DNA of 64,000 nt, from positions 372,001 to 436,000 of the forward strand of contig CAWIUT010000001.1 in the NCBI GenBank assembly GCA_963839365.1, written 5' to 3'. The position numbers and the translations under genes were made by a program. Source of the DNA: DASSKA01 sp963839365 (GTDB lineage: Bacteria; Actinomycetota; Actinomycetes; Propionibacteriales; Nocardioidaceae). Positions 1 to 7,647 of the stretch are shown piece by piece. The stretch's first letter is position 1, and the number at the start of each line of letters is the position of its first letter. A model generated the notes under the pieces. It had not been told where the DNA came from. It saw only the letters and a program-made list of their open reading frames with translations, and did not search any database.

Positions 1-330
1 GCCGCGGTCGCGGCACGCAGGAAACGGTGGGTCCCCCACTCCTACCCCAGAGAGTTCGATGACAGGGCCGGACCACGGGCGGGTAGGACTCGGCGTACCC
101 ACGGCCGGGATGCAGTTGTATGCCCCCTACGCGCCGTGCGCCCCCCCAAGGGCGGACCCGAGCGCTTCGAGAGCAAAGAAACGATAAGCAGACTTCGGCG
201 GTTAATTCCACCCGGTCTGGATAAATCGCGCTGGCATCGGGCCCCGAGAGACGATTCCCGCGAGGAGCCGGGCGCTAACGCGAGAAAGGTCACACCCCTC
301 GCTGCACGACGCCTGCCGACGGGCGGCGGC
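1..330. other. Region without a recognisable gene
   Basis: No convincing coding frame, tRNA or rRNA was found on either strand. The stretch from about 170 to 240 is richer in A/T than its surroundings, including GGTTAATTCC and GATAAATCG, so it may hold a promoter or a small RNA, but no consensus can be assigned. It lies downstream of the leftward reductase gene at 331-1086, so part of it is that gene's 3' untranslated region. Confidence 0.4.
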
Positions 331-1086
331 TCAGATCTTGGCGCCGCCGTCGACGTACAACGTCTGGCCGGTGATGTAGGAGGCCTCGTCGCTGCACAAG
401 AACGCCACCGCGGTGGCGATGTCCTCGGGGTAGCCGACCCGGCGCACCGGGTTCATCTGGGCTGCGCCCTGCCGGAGCTCCTCGGGGTCCATCCCGAGGC
501 GCTGCGCGGTGGCGTCGGTCATGTCGCTGACCACGAAACCCGGTGCCACCGCATTGACGTTGATGCCGAACGGGCCGAGCTCGAGGGCGAGGGTGCGGGT
601 GAGCCCCTGGAGGCCCATCTTGGCCGCGGAGTAGTTGGCCTGGCCGCGGTTGCCGAGCGCGGAGACGCTGGACAGGCTCACGATCTTGCCGTACTTCTGC
701 TCGACCATGTGCTTCTGCGCGGCACGGCTCATCAGGAACGAGCCGCGAAGGTGCACGTTCATCACCGTGTCCCAGTCTTCCTCGGACATCTTGAACAGCA
801 GGTTGTCGCGGGTCACCCCGGCGTTGTTGACCAGGATGTCGAAGCGCCCCAGCTCGGCGACCACACGGCTCACCGCCGCGTCCACCGAGGCCGAGTCGGA
901 GACGTCGCAGGCGACCCCCAGCGCCTTCTCGGCGCCCAGGCCCTGTGCCGAGGCGGATGCCGCCTGCTCGTCGAGGTCGAGCACTGCGACGGCCGCGCCT
1001 TCCTGCGCGAACCGCTTGGCGGTGGCTGCTCCGATGCCGCGAGCGGCTCCGGTCACCACGGCGACACGTCCGGCGAATCGGCTCAT
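331..1086 (-). CDS. fabG: SDR-family 3-oxoacyl-ACP reductase (FabG-like)
   Basis: This is a 251-residue classical short-chain dehydrogenase/reductase, the usual length for FabG. The cofactor loop TGAARGIG is at residues 12-19, NNAG at 87-90, and the catalytic residues align as Ser139, Tyr152 and Lys156 in the YSAAK motif. The C-terminus ends in the VDGG motif typical of FabG. FabG reduces 3-oxoacyl-ACP with NADPH in the fatty acid elongation cycle, in the cytosol as a tetramer. No other fatty acid synthesis gene is adjacent, so it may be an accessory FabG acting on another 3-oxoacyl or hydroxyacyl substrate, for example in beta-oxidation or polyhydroxyalkanoate metabolism. A 20-bp palindrome lies 41 bp upstream of the start. 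The fold call is secure; the exact substrate is inferred. Confidence 0.88.
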   Translation of the reverse strand: MSRFAGRVAVVTGAARGIGAATAKRFAQEGAAVAVLDLDEQAASASAQGLGAEKALGVACDVSDSASVDAAVSRVVAELGRFDILVNNAGVTRDNLLFKMSEEDWDTVMNVHLRGSFLMSRAAQKHMVEQKYGKIVSLSSVSALGNRGQANYSAAKMGLQGLTRTLALELGPFGINVNAVAPGFVVSDMTDATAQRLGMDPEELRQGAAQMNPVRRVGYPEDIATAVAFLCSDEASYITGQTLYVDGGAKI

Positions 1087-1127
1087 CTCACGCTCCTCCC
1101 GGGCCGCTGGCCCATGCTTCGGTCGGG

Positions 1128-1147
1128 GGTCTCACTCTAGTGAGACC
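1128..1147. promoter_or_regulatory. 20-bp perfect palindrome upstream of the FabG-like gene
   Basis: GGTCTCACTCTAGTGAGACC is a perfect inverted repeat with 9-bp arms. It lies between the end of the HIT gene (1172) and the start of the FabG-like gene (1086). The tight spacing fits a dimeric repressor operator (TetR or GntR type). It could also fold as an 8-bp stem with a TCTA loop and end transcription of the HIT gene. No T-tract follows, so the operator reading is slightly preferred. Confidence 0.4.
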
Positions 1148-1171
1148 GGGGGGCCTCGCAGGCGCGACCCC

Positions 1172-1591
1172 TCAGCCCCCGGCCAGCGCCGCCCGGATCC
1201 GCGCGGCGTACGCCTCGGCCTCGTCGGGGTCGGCGTACTTGGTACGCGGCCAGAAGAATCCCCGCAACCCATCCCCCTTGGTGCGAGGCACGACGTGCAG
1301 GTGCAGATGCGGCACGCTCTGGCTGACGGTGTTGTTCATGGCCACGAACGACCCCTGGGCGCCGAGGCCCCGCACCATGGCGTCGGCCAGCCGCTGCGCC
1401 GCGGCCAGCAACGGGTCGCGCAGCGCCGCCGGCAGCTCCGGAAGCGTGACGACGTGCTCGCGCGGCACGAGCAGCACGTGGCCCTTGAAAACCGGCCGGT
1501 GGTCCAGGAACCCGACGGTGTGCTCGTCACGCAGCACGACCGGGGCGTCGACCTGGCCGGCGACGATCCGGCAGAAGAGGCAGTCCGCCAT
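1172..1591 (-). CDS. HIT family hydrolase
   Basis: This 139-residue protein has the histidine triad HLHLHVVP at residues 95-102 and the N-terminal CLFC zinc-type pair at residues 4-7 seen in Hint/HinT-like enzymes. HIT proteins are cytosolic nucleotide hydrolases or transferases that split P-N or P-O bonds, for example in AMP-lysine or diadenosine polyphosphates. The start is supported by a TAGGGT -10-like hexamer at 1598-1603, only 6 nt before the ATG, which implies a leaderless transcript. The gene is followed 85 bp later by the FabG-like gene on the same strand. The substrate cannot be read from the sequence. Confidence 0.9.
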   Translation of the reverse strand: MADCLFCRIVAGQVDAPVVLRDEHTVGFLDHRPVFKGHVLLVPREHVVTLPELPAALRDPLLAAAQRLADAMVRGLGAQGSFVAMNNTVSQSVPHLHLHVVPRTKGDGLRGFFWPRTKYADPDEAEAYAARIRAALAGG

Positions 1592-1597
1592 CCAAGC

Positions 1598-1603
1598 ACC
1601 CTA
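1598..1603 (-). promoter_or_regulatory. -10 element of a leaderless HIT transcript
   Basis: The minus strand reads TAGGGT, matching the actinobacterial TANNNT -10 pattern, with 6 nt to the ATG at 1591. Transcription would therefore begin at or within a base or two of the start codon. No good -35 box is visible. Confidence 0.4.
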
Positions 1604-1630
1604 TCCGGGGGGGCACTCGCGAGCCGGCCA

Positions 1631-3214
1631 TCACTCCGGCGGGACGCCGGAGATCCTGCTCAGCGCGAACCGGTCCAGGTTGGTACGCGCCGGGTGCGCC
1701 CGCCCCGCGGGGCCGCGGGCGAACGCCCGGAGCACGTTGGCGGTCACCCTCCGGGCGAACCGCTCGGTCGCCCGGGACACGGTGACGACGCCGCAGCTGC
1801 GGTGCAGCGCGCAGGTCCAGCGAAGCGTGCCCGCGTTGAACACGCCCGCCCCCGACGTGGTCGTGTAGTACACCGACTGGGAGCTGGTCGGCTTCCCCCG
1901 GCAGCGGAACCCGCTCGAGGAGAGCACCTGCATGGGCCGGGGCATCGCCGCCGTCGGGTAAACACGGTCCGCCTCGATGCCGACCAGGTGCGGGAACCGG
2001 GTGCCGGCGTGCACGTGGGTGCCCGCGAAGCCCCACCACCGTGGGGAGACCACCCGGTAGGCAGCATCGACCGGGTAGCACTCGTAGCGCAGCCCGGTCA
2101 GCGCCTCCTCCGGACGCGGCACCGGCGGGTAGTCGAAAGGACCCGTCGTCAGACCGGGCTTGCGGGAGATGACCGGGTCCAGCCCGTAGTCCCAGCGGTA
2201 GCCGACCACCACCCGTTGGGGACCTGTCGGGGAGCTCGCGAGCCGGATGCGCCACCACTCGGTGTCGGCGCCCAGGAACACCAGGTTCGTGCCCCGGTCC
2301 CGGGCGTGCAGCACCACCTTGCGCATCGTGGGGGTCCAGTACTCGTCGTGCCCCATGGAGACATAGGCGCGCGCACCGGCCAGCGAACGGGCGCCGGTCA
2401 GGTCGAGGTCGGTCCGGAAGGCCAGTGGGATGCCGCGCCGCGCCGCCTGCACCACGACCGGCACCACGCCGTAGAACAGGTCGGAGTGCCCGGGCGCCTG
2501 GAAAGGCCGGTCGAAGCTGACCGCCCAGGCTCGTCGGTCGTCGGCCGGGCCGTGGTAGAGGCTGTACCCGCCCCAGGCGTTGTAGGCCTGCCAGGTCGCG
2601 ACCGGCGCCACCAGCACCACTCTGCCGCGGACGGTCGGCGAGCGCAGGATCAGTGGTACGTCGTACTGCCAGCCGGTGGAGGCGACCAGCCGCAGCAGGT
2701 ACACCCCCGGTGCCCAGCCGCTCGTGTGCAGGGACGCGGAGTCGTGCCAGTCGGCCACCACGGTGCGCGTGCCGTAGTCGGAGAACGTCGGGCCGGGCTG
2801 CTGCTCTCCCGGCAGCCAGCGGGACGCCCACACCAACCGGGCCTGCCCGCCGCGGTACCAGCCGAACCGGAACGCCTTGACCCGGAACCGGGACGCGGTG
2901 GTGGAGACCCGCAGCGCGACCGGCTGGCCGGGGTCGGCACTGATGCTGGTGGCATATCCCTCGATCTGACCGTCGTAGGCCGGCTTGCTGATCCGCCAGG
3001 CCTTCGTGCCGCGGAGGCGGACCGGGCGGTGACGCGCGGTCGTCCGCGTGGCACCGGCGACGCGTTGCCCCACGGCCCCGGGCAGCAGCCGGCCGCCGAC
3101 GTGCGTGCTCGCACGGCGATGGGTGGTCGGCGCCGAGGCATGCGAGGAGACGACCCCGGCGCCGACCACCACCGCGGCCACGAGTGCTATCCCCCCGAGA
3201 CCGACAGCCCGCAT
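1631..3214 (-). CDS. Secreted N,N-dimethylformamidase large-subunit-like protein
   Basis: The 527-residue protein starts with a short positively charged stretch and a hydrophobic segment (about residues 5-22) followed by Ala-rich sequence, so it is probably exported. The body resembles the C-terminal domain family of the N,N-dimethylformamidase beta subunit: TWQAYNAWGGYSLY, the SMGHDEYWT block and FLGADTEWWRIR are characteristic. An N-terminal beta-sandwich-like part precedes this domain. Known DMFases hydrolyse formamides and are cytosolic; the actinobacterial secreted relatives are uncharacterised, so catalysis on dimethylformamide is not implied. It is transcribed divergently from terC and ends 39 bp before the HIT gene. 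The family call is good; the function is unknown. Confidence 0.72.
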   Translation of the reverse strand: MRAVGLGGIALVAAVVVGAGVVSSHASAPTTHRRASTHVGGRLLPGAVGQRVAGATRTTARHRPVRLRGTKAWRISKPAYDGQIEGYATSISADPGQPVALRVSTTASRFRVKAFRFGWYRGGQARLVWASRWLPGEQQPGPTFSDYGTRTVVADWHDSASLHTSGWAPGVYLLRLVASTGWQYDVPLILRSPTVRGRVVLVAPVATWQAYNAWGGYSLYHGPADDRRAWAVSFDRPFQAPGHSDLFYGVVPVVVQAARRGIPLAFRTDLDLTGARSLAGARAYVSMGHDEYWTPTMRKVVLHARDRGTNLVFLGADTEWWRIRLASSPTGPQRVVVGYRWDYGLDPVISRKPGLTTGPFDYPPVPRPEEALTGLRYECYPVDAAYRVVSPRWWGFAGTHVHAGTRFPHLVGIEADRVYPTAAMPRPMQVLSSSGFRCRGKPTSSQSVYYTTTSGAGVFNAGTLRWTCALHRSCGVVTVSRATERFARRVTANVLRAFARGPAGRAHPARTNLDRFALSRISGVPPE

Positions 3215-3367
3215 GGCGCCCCCGGTGTGTCACCGACTCCCCCGCCGCCTCGTGCGGCCCGGCACCGTCCACGGTAGGAGGCGAGGGCCGTGAGCACACC
3301 CGTCATCGGGACTAGGCGGCCAACGTCGCTTGAGCACCCGTCCGGGGCATGCTTGGCTGTAGTCCTC

Positions 3368-3458
3368 GGTGGAGGGGAGTATCCCCCGCAACCGCGTCGT
3401 CAGCACGGCTCAGGCCCGGCGCGGTGGCCCGACCCGGTCGGGCGGAGAGACCTCCGGT
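3368..3458 (+). promoter_or_regulatory. yybP-ykoY (Mn2+) riboswitch
   Basis: The leader holds the conserved elements of the yybP-ykoY aptamer in order. GGAGGGGAGTA (3371-3381) is the L1 loop with the 5' arm of P1. CGTCGTCAGCACGG follows (3395-3408), and then the GGAGAGACCTCC block (3444-3455), whose CCTCC closes P1 with GGAGG. A variable hairpin (CCCGACCCGGTCGGG, 3428-3442) lies between. This RNA family binds Mn2+ and controls Mn exporters, including TerC/Alx proteins; the next gene is a TerC protein starting at 3484. The ribosome binding site CGGAG (3473-3477) lies just past the aptamer, so the switch could act on translation initiation. A TGTAGT -10-like hexamer sits at 3358-3363. Confidence 0.88.
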
Positions 3459-3483
3459 TGGTTGCTCACGATCGGAGTCCGCT

Positions 3484-4404
3484 GTGGCCGTTCCTCTGCT
3501 GGCCTGGTTCGCCGTCCTCGCCGGGATCGTCGGCATGCTGGCCGTCGACCTGCTCGCGCACCGCCGTGCCCACGCGATCTCCTTGCGGGAGGCCGCTGCC
3601 TGGAGCGGCGTCTGGATCTCGCTCGGGCTGGCCTTCGGCGGCGTGGTCTGGTGGGCGTACGGTGGCCAGGCCGCCGGCGAGTACCTGGCCGGCTACCTGA
3701 TCGAGAAGAGCCTGTCGGTCGACAACATCTTCGTCATCGCGATGGTGTTCGGGTACTTCAGCGTCCCCCGGGAGTACCAGCACCGGGTCCTCTTCTTCGG
3801 GGTGGTGGGCGCACTCGCGTTCCGCGCCGGGGCCATCGCCGGTGGGACGGCCTTGCTGGCGCACTTCCACTGGGTCCTCTACGTGTTCGGTGCGTTCCTG
3901 GTGCTGACCGGCGTCCGTATGTACCGGCACCCAGGCGAGCAGGCCGACCCGTCCCGCAACCCGGTGCTACGCCTGGCCCGAAGGATGGTGCCATCAACCC
4001 CCGAGCTGCACGGCCAGCGCTTCTGGGTGCGCCGGGCCGGCCGGTGGCTGGCCACCCCGTTGTTCTTCGTGCTGGTCGTCGTCGAGACCAGTGACATCGT
4101 CTTCGCGGCCGACTCGATCCCGGCTGTCTTCGCGATCACCACAGAGCCGTTCCTGGTCTTCACCTCCAACGCGTTCGCCATCCTTGGGCTGCGAGCGATG
4201 TACTTCCTGCTCGCGGACCTGATGCACCGTTTCGTCCACCTGAGGATCGGGCTGGCGGCGATCCTGGTCTTCGTCGGAGCGAAGATGCTGCTGGCCGACC
4301 TGGTGGAGATCCCCCTTGCCGTGTCCCTGGGGGTCATCGCCGCCTGCGTCGGGGTCACGGTGCTGACGAGCCTGCGCAGCAGTCGCGAACCGGATAGCGT
4401 GTGA
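3484..4404 (+). CDS. TerC family integral membrane protein, probable Mn2+ exporter
   Basis: The protein has 306 residues from the GTG at 3484, chosen because CGGAG lies 6 nt upstream and because an earlier in-frame ATG would sit inside the riboswitch. It is mostly hydrophobic, with about seven to nine membrane segments. The family-typical acidic motifs are present: EKSLSVDNIFV and ETSDIVFAADSIPAV, which place Asp/Asn/Glu in the membrane for metal handling. TerC/Alx/YkoY proteins export or handle manganese; the Mn2+ riboswitch in the leader strongly supports that role here, and the old link to tellurite resistance is less likely. It is 3 bp upstream of an F420-type oxidoreductase gene and may be co-transcribed with it. 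Confidence 0.92.
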   Translation: MAVPLLAWFAVLAGIVGMLAVDLLAHRRAHAISLREAAAWSGVWISLGLAFGGVVWWAYGGQAAGEYLAGYLIEKSLSVDNIFVIAMVFGYFSVPREYQHRVLFFGVVGALAFRAGAIAGGTALLAHFHWVLYVFGAFLVLTGVRMYRHPGEQADPSRNPVLRLARRMVPSTPELHGQRFWVRRAGRWLATPLFFVLVVVETSDIVFAADSIPAVFAITTEPFLVFTSNAFAILGLRAMYFLLADLMHRFVHLRIGLAAILVFVGAKMLLADLVEIPLAVSLGVIAACVGVTVLTSLRSSREPDSV

Positions 4405-4407
4405 CGC

Positions 4408-4923
4408 GTGGGACTTGCCGCCGATCTCGGCTATGCCATCCCGACGTCCAACGCCTTGCAGCGGCTCGTGCAGACGGTCGCCTCGACGCGGCGCGGTGCC
4501 TGGTTCTTCTCCAGGACGCTGACCACGCTGGACAGCACGGTCGCCCGCTGGTCGCGGGGGCGGGTCAGCCTGCCGCTGGTCCTGGCCGGGCTGCCCGTCG
4601 TGGTGCTCACCAGCACCGGCCGCAGGTCGGGAAAGCCGCGGCAGACCCGTCTGATCGCGGTGCCCTTCCAGGACACGCTCGCCCTGCTGGGCACCAACTT
4701 CGGCCAGCCGCGCACACCTGCCTGGGTGCTCAACCTGGAGGCCGAACCCACCGCGGCGGTGACCTGTCGCGGCGTCTCCCGGAACGTGGTCGCCCGACCG
4801 GCCACCGAGTCCGAGCGAGCCCAGGTCCTGACCGGCTCGGCCGCGGTCTACGCCGGCTACCGGAAGTACCAGCAGCGGATCACGGGGCGCCGGCTGCGGA
4901 TCTTCGTCCTCGAAGCCGGCTGA
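4408..4923 (+). CDS. Deazaflavin (F420)-dependent nitroreductase family protein
   Basis: The 171-residue protein belongs to the Ddn/F420H2-dependent oxidoreductase family (split beta-barrel). The signature TGRRSGKPRQTRLIAVP, residues about 70-86, is followed by the PAWVLNLEAEP block, both typical of enzymes that bind F420 and reduce quinones or other substrates. The organism encodes its own F420 pathway genes (cofD, cofE at 60-62 kb), which supports cofactor use. The gene begins 3 bp after terC, with GTG at 4408, so it is probably in the same transcript. The substrate cannot be inferred. Confidence 0.82.
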   Translation: MGLAADLGYAIPTSNALQRLVQTVASTRRGAWFFSRTLTTLDSTVARWSRGRVSLPLVLAGLPVVVLTSTGRRSGKPRQTRLIAVPFQDTLALLGTNFGQPRTPAWVLNLEAEPTAAVTCRGVSRNVVARPATESERAQVLTGSAAVYAGYRKYQQRITGRRLRIFVLEAG

Positions 4924-4928
4924 CCCTC

Positions 4929-4954
4929 GTTTGTCGCGCGACCGCGGGGGGTAA
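4929..4954 (+). promoter_or_regulatory. Sigma-B/SigF-type stress promoter of the hemerythrin gene
   Basis: GTTTGT (4929-4934) is followed after exactly 14 nt by GGGTAA (4949-4954). This matches the consensus GTTT..-N14-GGGTA. used by SigB/SigF stress sigma factors. Transcription would begin near 4961, leaving a leader of about 48 nt with GAGGAGGTC just before the start at 5009. A SigB/SigF-like factor is encoded at 13302-14114. Confidence 0.7.
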
Positions 4955-5008
4955 CGGCAGCCCAGCCCAGGGGGCAGCCGCCCCACAGTCGATGCCGAGG
5001 AGGTCGTC

Positions 5009-5587
5009 ATGGGCGACGCCAACCAGGAACGGATCAACGCCGCAGGGCTTCCCGAGGGAGACGTGGTGCGCATCCTGCTCGAACAGCACGCCCGGATTCG
5101 CGAGCTCTTCTCCGACGTGTCGTCGGCCCAGGGAGAGCACAAGTCCCAGGCTTTCGACGAGCTGCGGGCGCTGCTCGCGGTGCACGAGACCGCAGAGGAG
5201 ATGGTGGTCCGCCCGGTCTCGAAGTCGACGGCCGGGGAGTCCGTCGTCGACGCCCGCAACAGTGAGGAGGCCGAGGCCAACGAGGTGCTGAAGAAGCTCG
5301 AGGGCCTCGACGTCGACGACCCGGAGTTCGACAGGACCCTCGCCAGCTTCGAGAAGTCTGTCTCCGAGCACGCGGACAAGGAGGAGAGCGAGGAGCTCCC
5401 CGCGCTTGTCTCCGAGTGCGACGAGGACAAGCGGCAGGCGATGGGCAAGCAGGTGCAGGCCGCACTCTCGGTGGCCCCCACCCACCCCCATCCCTCCACT
5501 GCGGGGTCAACCGGGGCGCAGTGGGCCGTGGGCCCGTTCGCGTCGCTCGTCGACCGGACCCGCGACCTGATCAAGGGCGCCGGCTAG
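5009..5587 (+). CDS. Hemerythrin domain-containing protein
   Basis: The 192-residue protein has a HHE/hemerythrin four-helix domain in residues 15-150. Candidate iron ligands are His27 (EQHARI), His59 with Glu63 (HETAEE) and His121 with Glu125/126 (HADKEE). It would bind a di-iron centre sensing or storing O2, NO or redox state in the cytosol. A strong ribosome site, GAGGAGGTC, precedes the ATG. The upstream SigB-type promoter suggests general stress induction. The C-terminal 45 residues are Pro/Gly/Thr-rich and of unknown role. The stop codon lies in a CTAG palindrome shared with the convergent gene's stop. Confidence 0.88.
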   Translation: MGDANQERINAAGLPEGDVVRILLEQHARIRELFSDVSSAQGEHKSQAFDELRALLAVHETAEEMVVRPVSKSTAGESVVDARNSEEAEANEVLKKLEGLDVDDPEFDRTLASFEKSVSEHADKEESEELPALVSECDEDKRQAMGKQVQAALSVAPTHPHPSTAGSTGAQWAVGPFASLVDRTRDLIKGAG

Positions 5588-6702
5588 GGGGTACCTCGGC
5601 CCGGCAGCGAGAGCTCCAGGTCGAGCCAGCGGGCCAGGTGGGAGATCTCACGCTCGACGGGCGCGGCCATGGCCCTGCTGAACGGAACGTCCCGGTGGAC
5701 CGCCGCGACCCGGAGGACTCCGGCGTCGCGGTCGGCCCGGGCGTCGAGCTTCCCGACGAGCCGGTCGCCGTACAGGATCGGCAGGGCGTAGTAGCCCCAA
5801 CGACGCTTCGTCGCGGGCTTGTACATCTCCAGCTGGTAGTCGAACTCGAACAGCTCACCCATGCGCTTGCGGTCGTGGACCAGCCGGTCGAGCGGAGACA
5901 GCAACGCCGCCCGGCCGGCGAAGGGCTGCCCCAGCATCCCCGGGTCGACCCGCCACTGGCCGCGCACGCCTTCGACCACCGCCGGCTCGCCGGCCTGCCC
6001 GACGTCCTGCGGCTCGACGGGGCACTCCGGGCCGCGGGGCCTGGCGATCCCGAGCGAGCGCAGCCGGCGCTCGTCACGCAGGCGCCTGGCCTCCTGGACC
6101 CGGACAGGGGGGTCGTCGGGATAGACCCGCGAGGCGAGGTCCCACAGCCGGTCGCGGCCGGTTCCCCCGGCCGCCGCGACCTCTCCGCGCTGCACCAGGA
6201 AGTCCAGCATCATGGTCAGGTTCCGGTTGTTGTTCCAGCCGCTGGAGGACCAGGGCTGCACGCAGCTGTCGGGCAGCTCGCCGATCGGCAGCGGCCCGTC
6301 GGCGCGGAGCCGCCCGAGGATGTCGCGCCGGCAGGCGTCGTTGGTCCTGACCCAGTCTCGCCGGTCCTCCTGCCACTCGCGCAGCTGCCCGTTGCCCGGC
6401 CACTCGGCCATCTCCGCGCGGAAGAGTGCGAGGTCCTCGGCCGGTCGCAGCATCCCCCGCAGCTCGACCAGCCGCTGCTCGTCGACGGCGTCCCGCAGCT
6501 CCTGCGGCGAGTACGTCGACCCGAGACGGGTCCACAGCACCAGGTCGGCACTCGGTGCGACCGCGCTGGTCGGGTCGAGCTGCAGCAGCGAGAGCCGGCG
6601 CACGGTCTCGAGCAGGTCGGTCGGCCGCTCCCGCGTCAGCAGCTGCGCCCGCACGGCGACGCGGCGGGCATCGGTGCGGCTGAGCTGGTGGGGCCTGCCC
6701 AT
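5584..6702 (-). CDS. Winged-helix DNA-binding protein, YcaQ (crosslink glycosylase)-like
   Basis: The 372-residue protein starts at MGRPHQLSRTDARRVA; the region before this ATG is not conserved-looking. It matches the HTH_42/YcaQ family: an N-terminal LSRTDARR helix, the LLQLDPTSAV block, and the C-terminal FEFDYQLEMYKPATKRRWGY and LPILYGDRLVGKLD motifs. YcaQ/AlkX-type proteins are DNA glycosylases that can unhook interstrand crosslinks. Whether this actinobacterial relative does so is inferred. A second, diverged paralogue is at 41487-42713. Its TAG stop is within the CTAG shared with the hemerythrin gene. Confidence 0.8.
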   Translation of the reverse strand: MGRPHQLSRTDARRVAVRAQLLTRERPTDLLETVRRLSLLQLDPTSAVAPSADLVLWTRLGSTYSPQELRDAVDEQRLVELRGMLRPAEDLALFRAEMAEWPGNGQLREWQEDRRDWVRTNDACRRDILGRLRADGPLPIGELPDSCVQPWSSSGWNNNRNLTMMLDFLVQRGEVAAAGGTGRDRLWDLASRVYPDDPPVRVQEARRLRDERRLRSLGIARPRGPECPVEPQDVGQAGEPAVVEGVRGQWRVDPGMLGQPFAGRAALLSPLDRLVHDRKRMGELFEFDYQLEMYKPATKRRWGYYALPILYGDRLVGKLDARADRDAGVLRVAAVHRDVPFSRAMAAPVEREISHLARWLDLELSLPGRGTP

Positions 6703-6737
6703 GGAACAAGGGTAGGAGGTTCGCGGCGGGAGCCGGG

Positions 6738-7172
6738 TCACTCCACCGGTGAGGTGACGGTGAGCCGGTATCTCACCATCATCGGCTCCCCGCCGTTCGC
6801 GGTGAACCACAGGTAGGGCCACAGTCCGCCGAGACCGCGGTCATCGTCGACCAGCTGGACCTCGGCCTGGTCCACGCCATAGGGACCCGGCCGCGCGTAG
6901 TCGCCGGCGCTGATCCTGGCGCTGGCGAGGCTCACCTCCGCCCACACCGACAGCAGGTAGCTGGGCGGCAGCGGGCCGGCCTCGGGGACGTAGAACCCCA
7001 GCCGGACCGGCGCGGCACTGCGAGCCAGCTTGGCGAGGAGGTGGTCGTCGGGGTCCCCGCCGACCTTGCACTGGCCGGCATACAGGTGAGCCATCCTCGG
7101 CTCGCCGTTCGTTCCGAAGGAGGGGAAGGCGAGCACAGGGTCGGCAGCAACCTCCAGGACGGCGAGACTCAC
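6738..7172 (-). CDS. Hypothetical protein
   Basis: This 144-residue protein has no motif I can assign. It is acidic overall with mixed hydrophobic strands (VRLGFYVPEA, YLLSVWAEVSLA, PYLWFTANGGEPM), suggesting a small beta-rich soluble domain. It is on the same strand as the YcaQ-like gene, 35 bp upstream of it, so the two may share a transcript. There is no signal peptide or cysteine cluster. Codon use is like the neighbours, which supports a real gene. Confidence 0.6.
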   Translation of the reverse strand: MSLAVLEVAADPVLAFPSFGTNGEPRMAHLYAGQCKVGGDPDDHLLAKLARSAAPVRLGFYVPEAGPLPPSYLLSVWAEVSLASARISAGDYARPGPYGVDQAEVQLVDDDRGLGGLWPYLWFTANGGEPMMVRYRLTVTSPVE

Positions 7173-7212
7173 CCCGGGAGTCTGTCACGTGGATTGGTTG
7201 GTTGGTATTGGT

Positions 7213-7581
7213 TGGTGGAGCTGGCGGGAATCGAACCCGCGTCCTCAGGCGCCGCACCAGGGCTTCTCCGGGTGCAGTTCGTGATGGCGTCTTCTCAGTC
7301 CCGGCGCTCGCACGAACACGTCGCCGACGGACTCAGCCACAAAAAAGTCCCAATGGGTTCCTGTGGCCAGAACCCACCAGCAAGCCTCCTAGCTGAGGCC
7401 AGGCACTGAGGCGGAGGCGTCCTCAGTCTGGCCCTTCGCTAATCGCCTCAGGCGGCGAGAGCGAAGTTACTGCGCTGTGTGTTGGCAGTTATTGGTTCCC
7501 AAGGATCGTTTACGAGATGACCTTGGATCCTCGACCCGCTTCCCCTGGAACGTACGTCCCGAGTCGAAACCGATCAGCCCC
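7213..7581 (-). ncRNA. ssrA: tmRNA
   Basis: The 3' end reads GGGTTCGATTCCCGCC then AGCTCCACCA (ending at 7213), a tRNA-like T-arm and acceptor with encoded CCA. The 5' end GGGGCTGATCGG (from 7581) pairs with AGCTCC to close the acceptor stem. The tag reading frame runs from 7486 to 7448: GCC-AAC-ACA-CAG-CGC-AGT-then AAC-TTC-GCT-CTC-GCC-GCC-TGA, giving ANTQRSNFALAA. The ALAA end is the degradation signal. tmRNA with SmpB rescues stalled ribosomes. smpB is encoded upstream on the same strand, with one amidohydrolase gene between. A TAGAGT hexamer at 7605-7610 is a possible -10. Confidence 0.97.
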
Positions 7582-7647
7582 TCTTGAGTTGTCAATCGAT
7601 GTTCACTCTAGCGGCTAGAACCAACCCGACGCACCTGATATTCCGGC

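Noticed and set aside
42..293. 83-codon open frame on the minus strand at the window's left end
   Set aside because: Arg/Ser/Gly-rich with no hydrophobic pattern and no ribosome site; looks non-coding.
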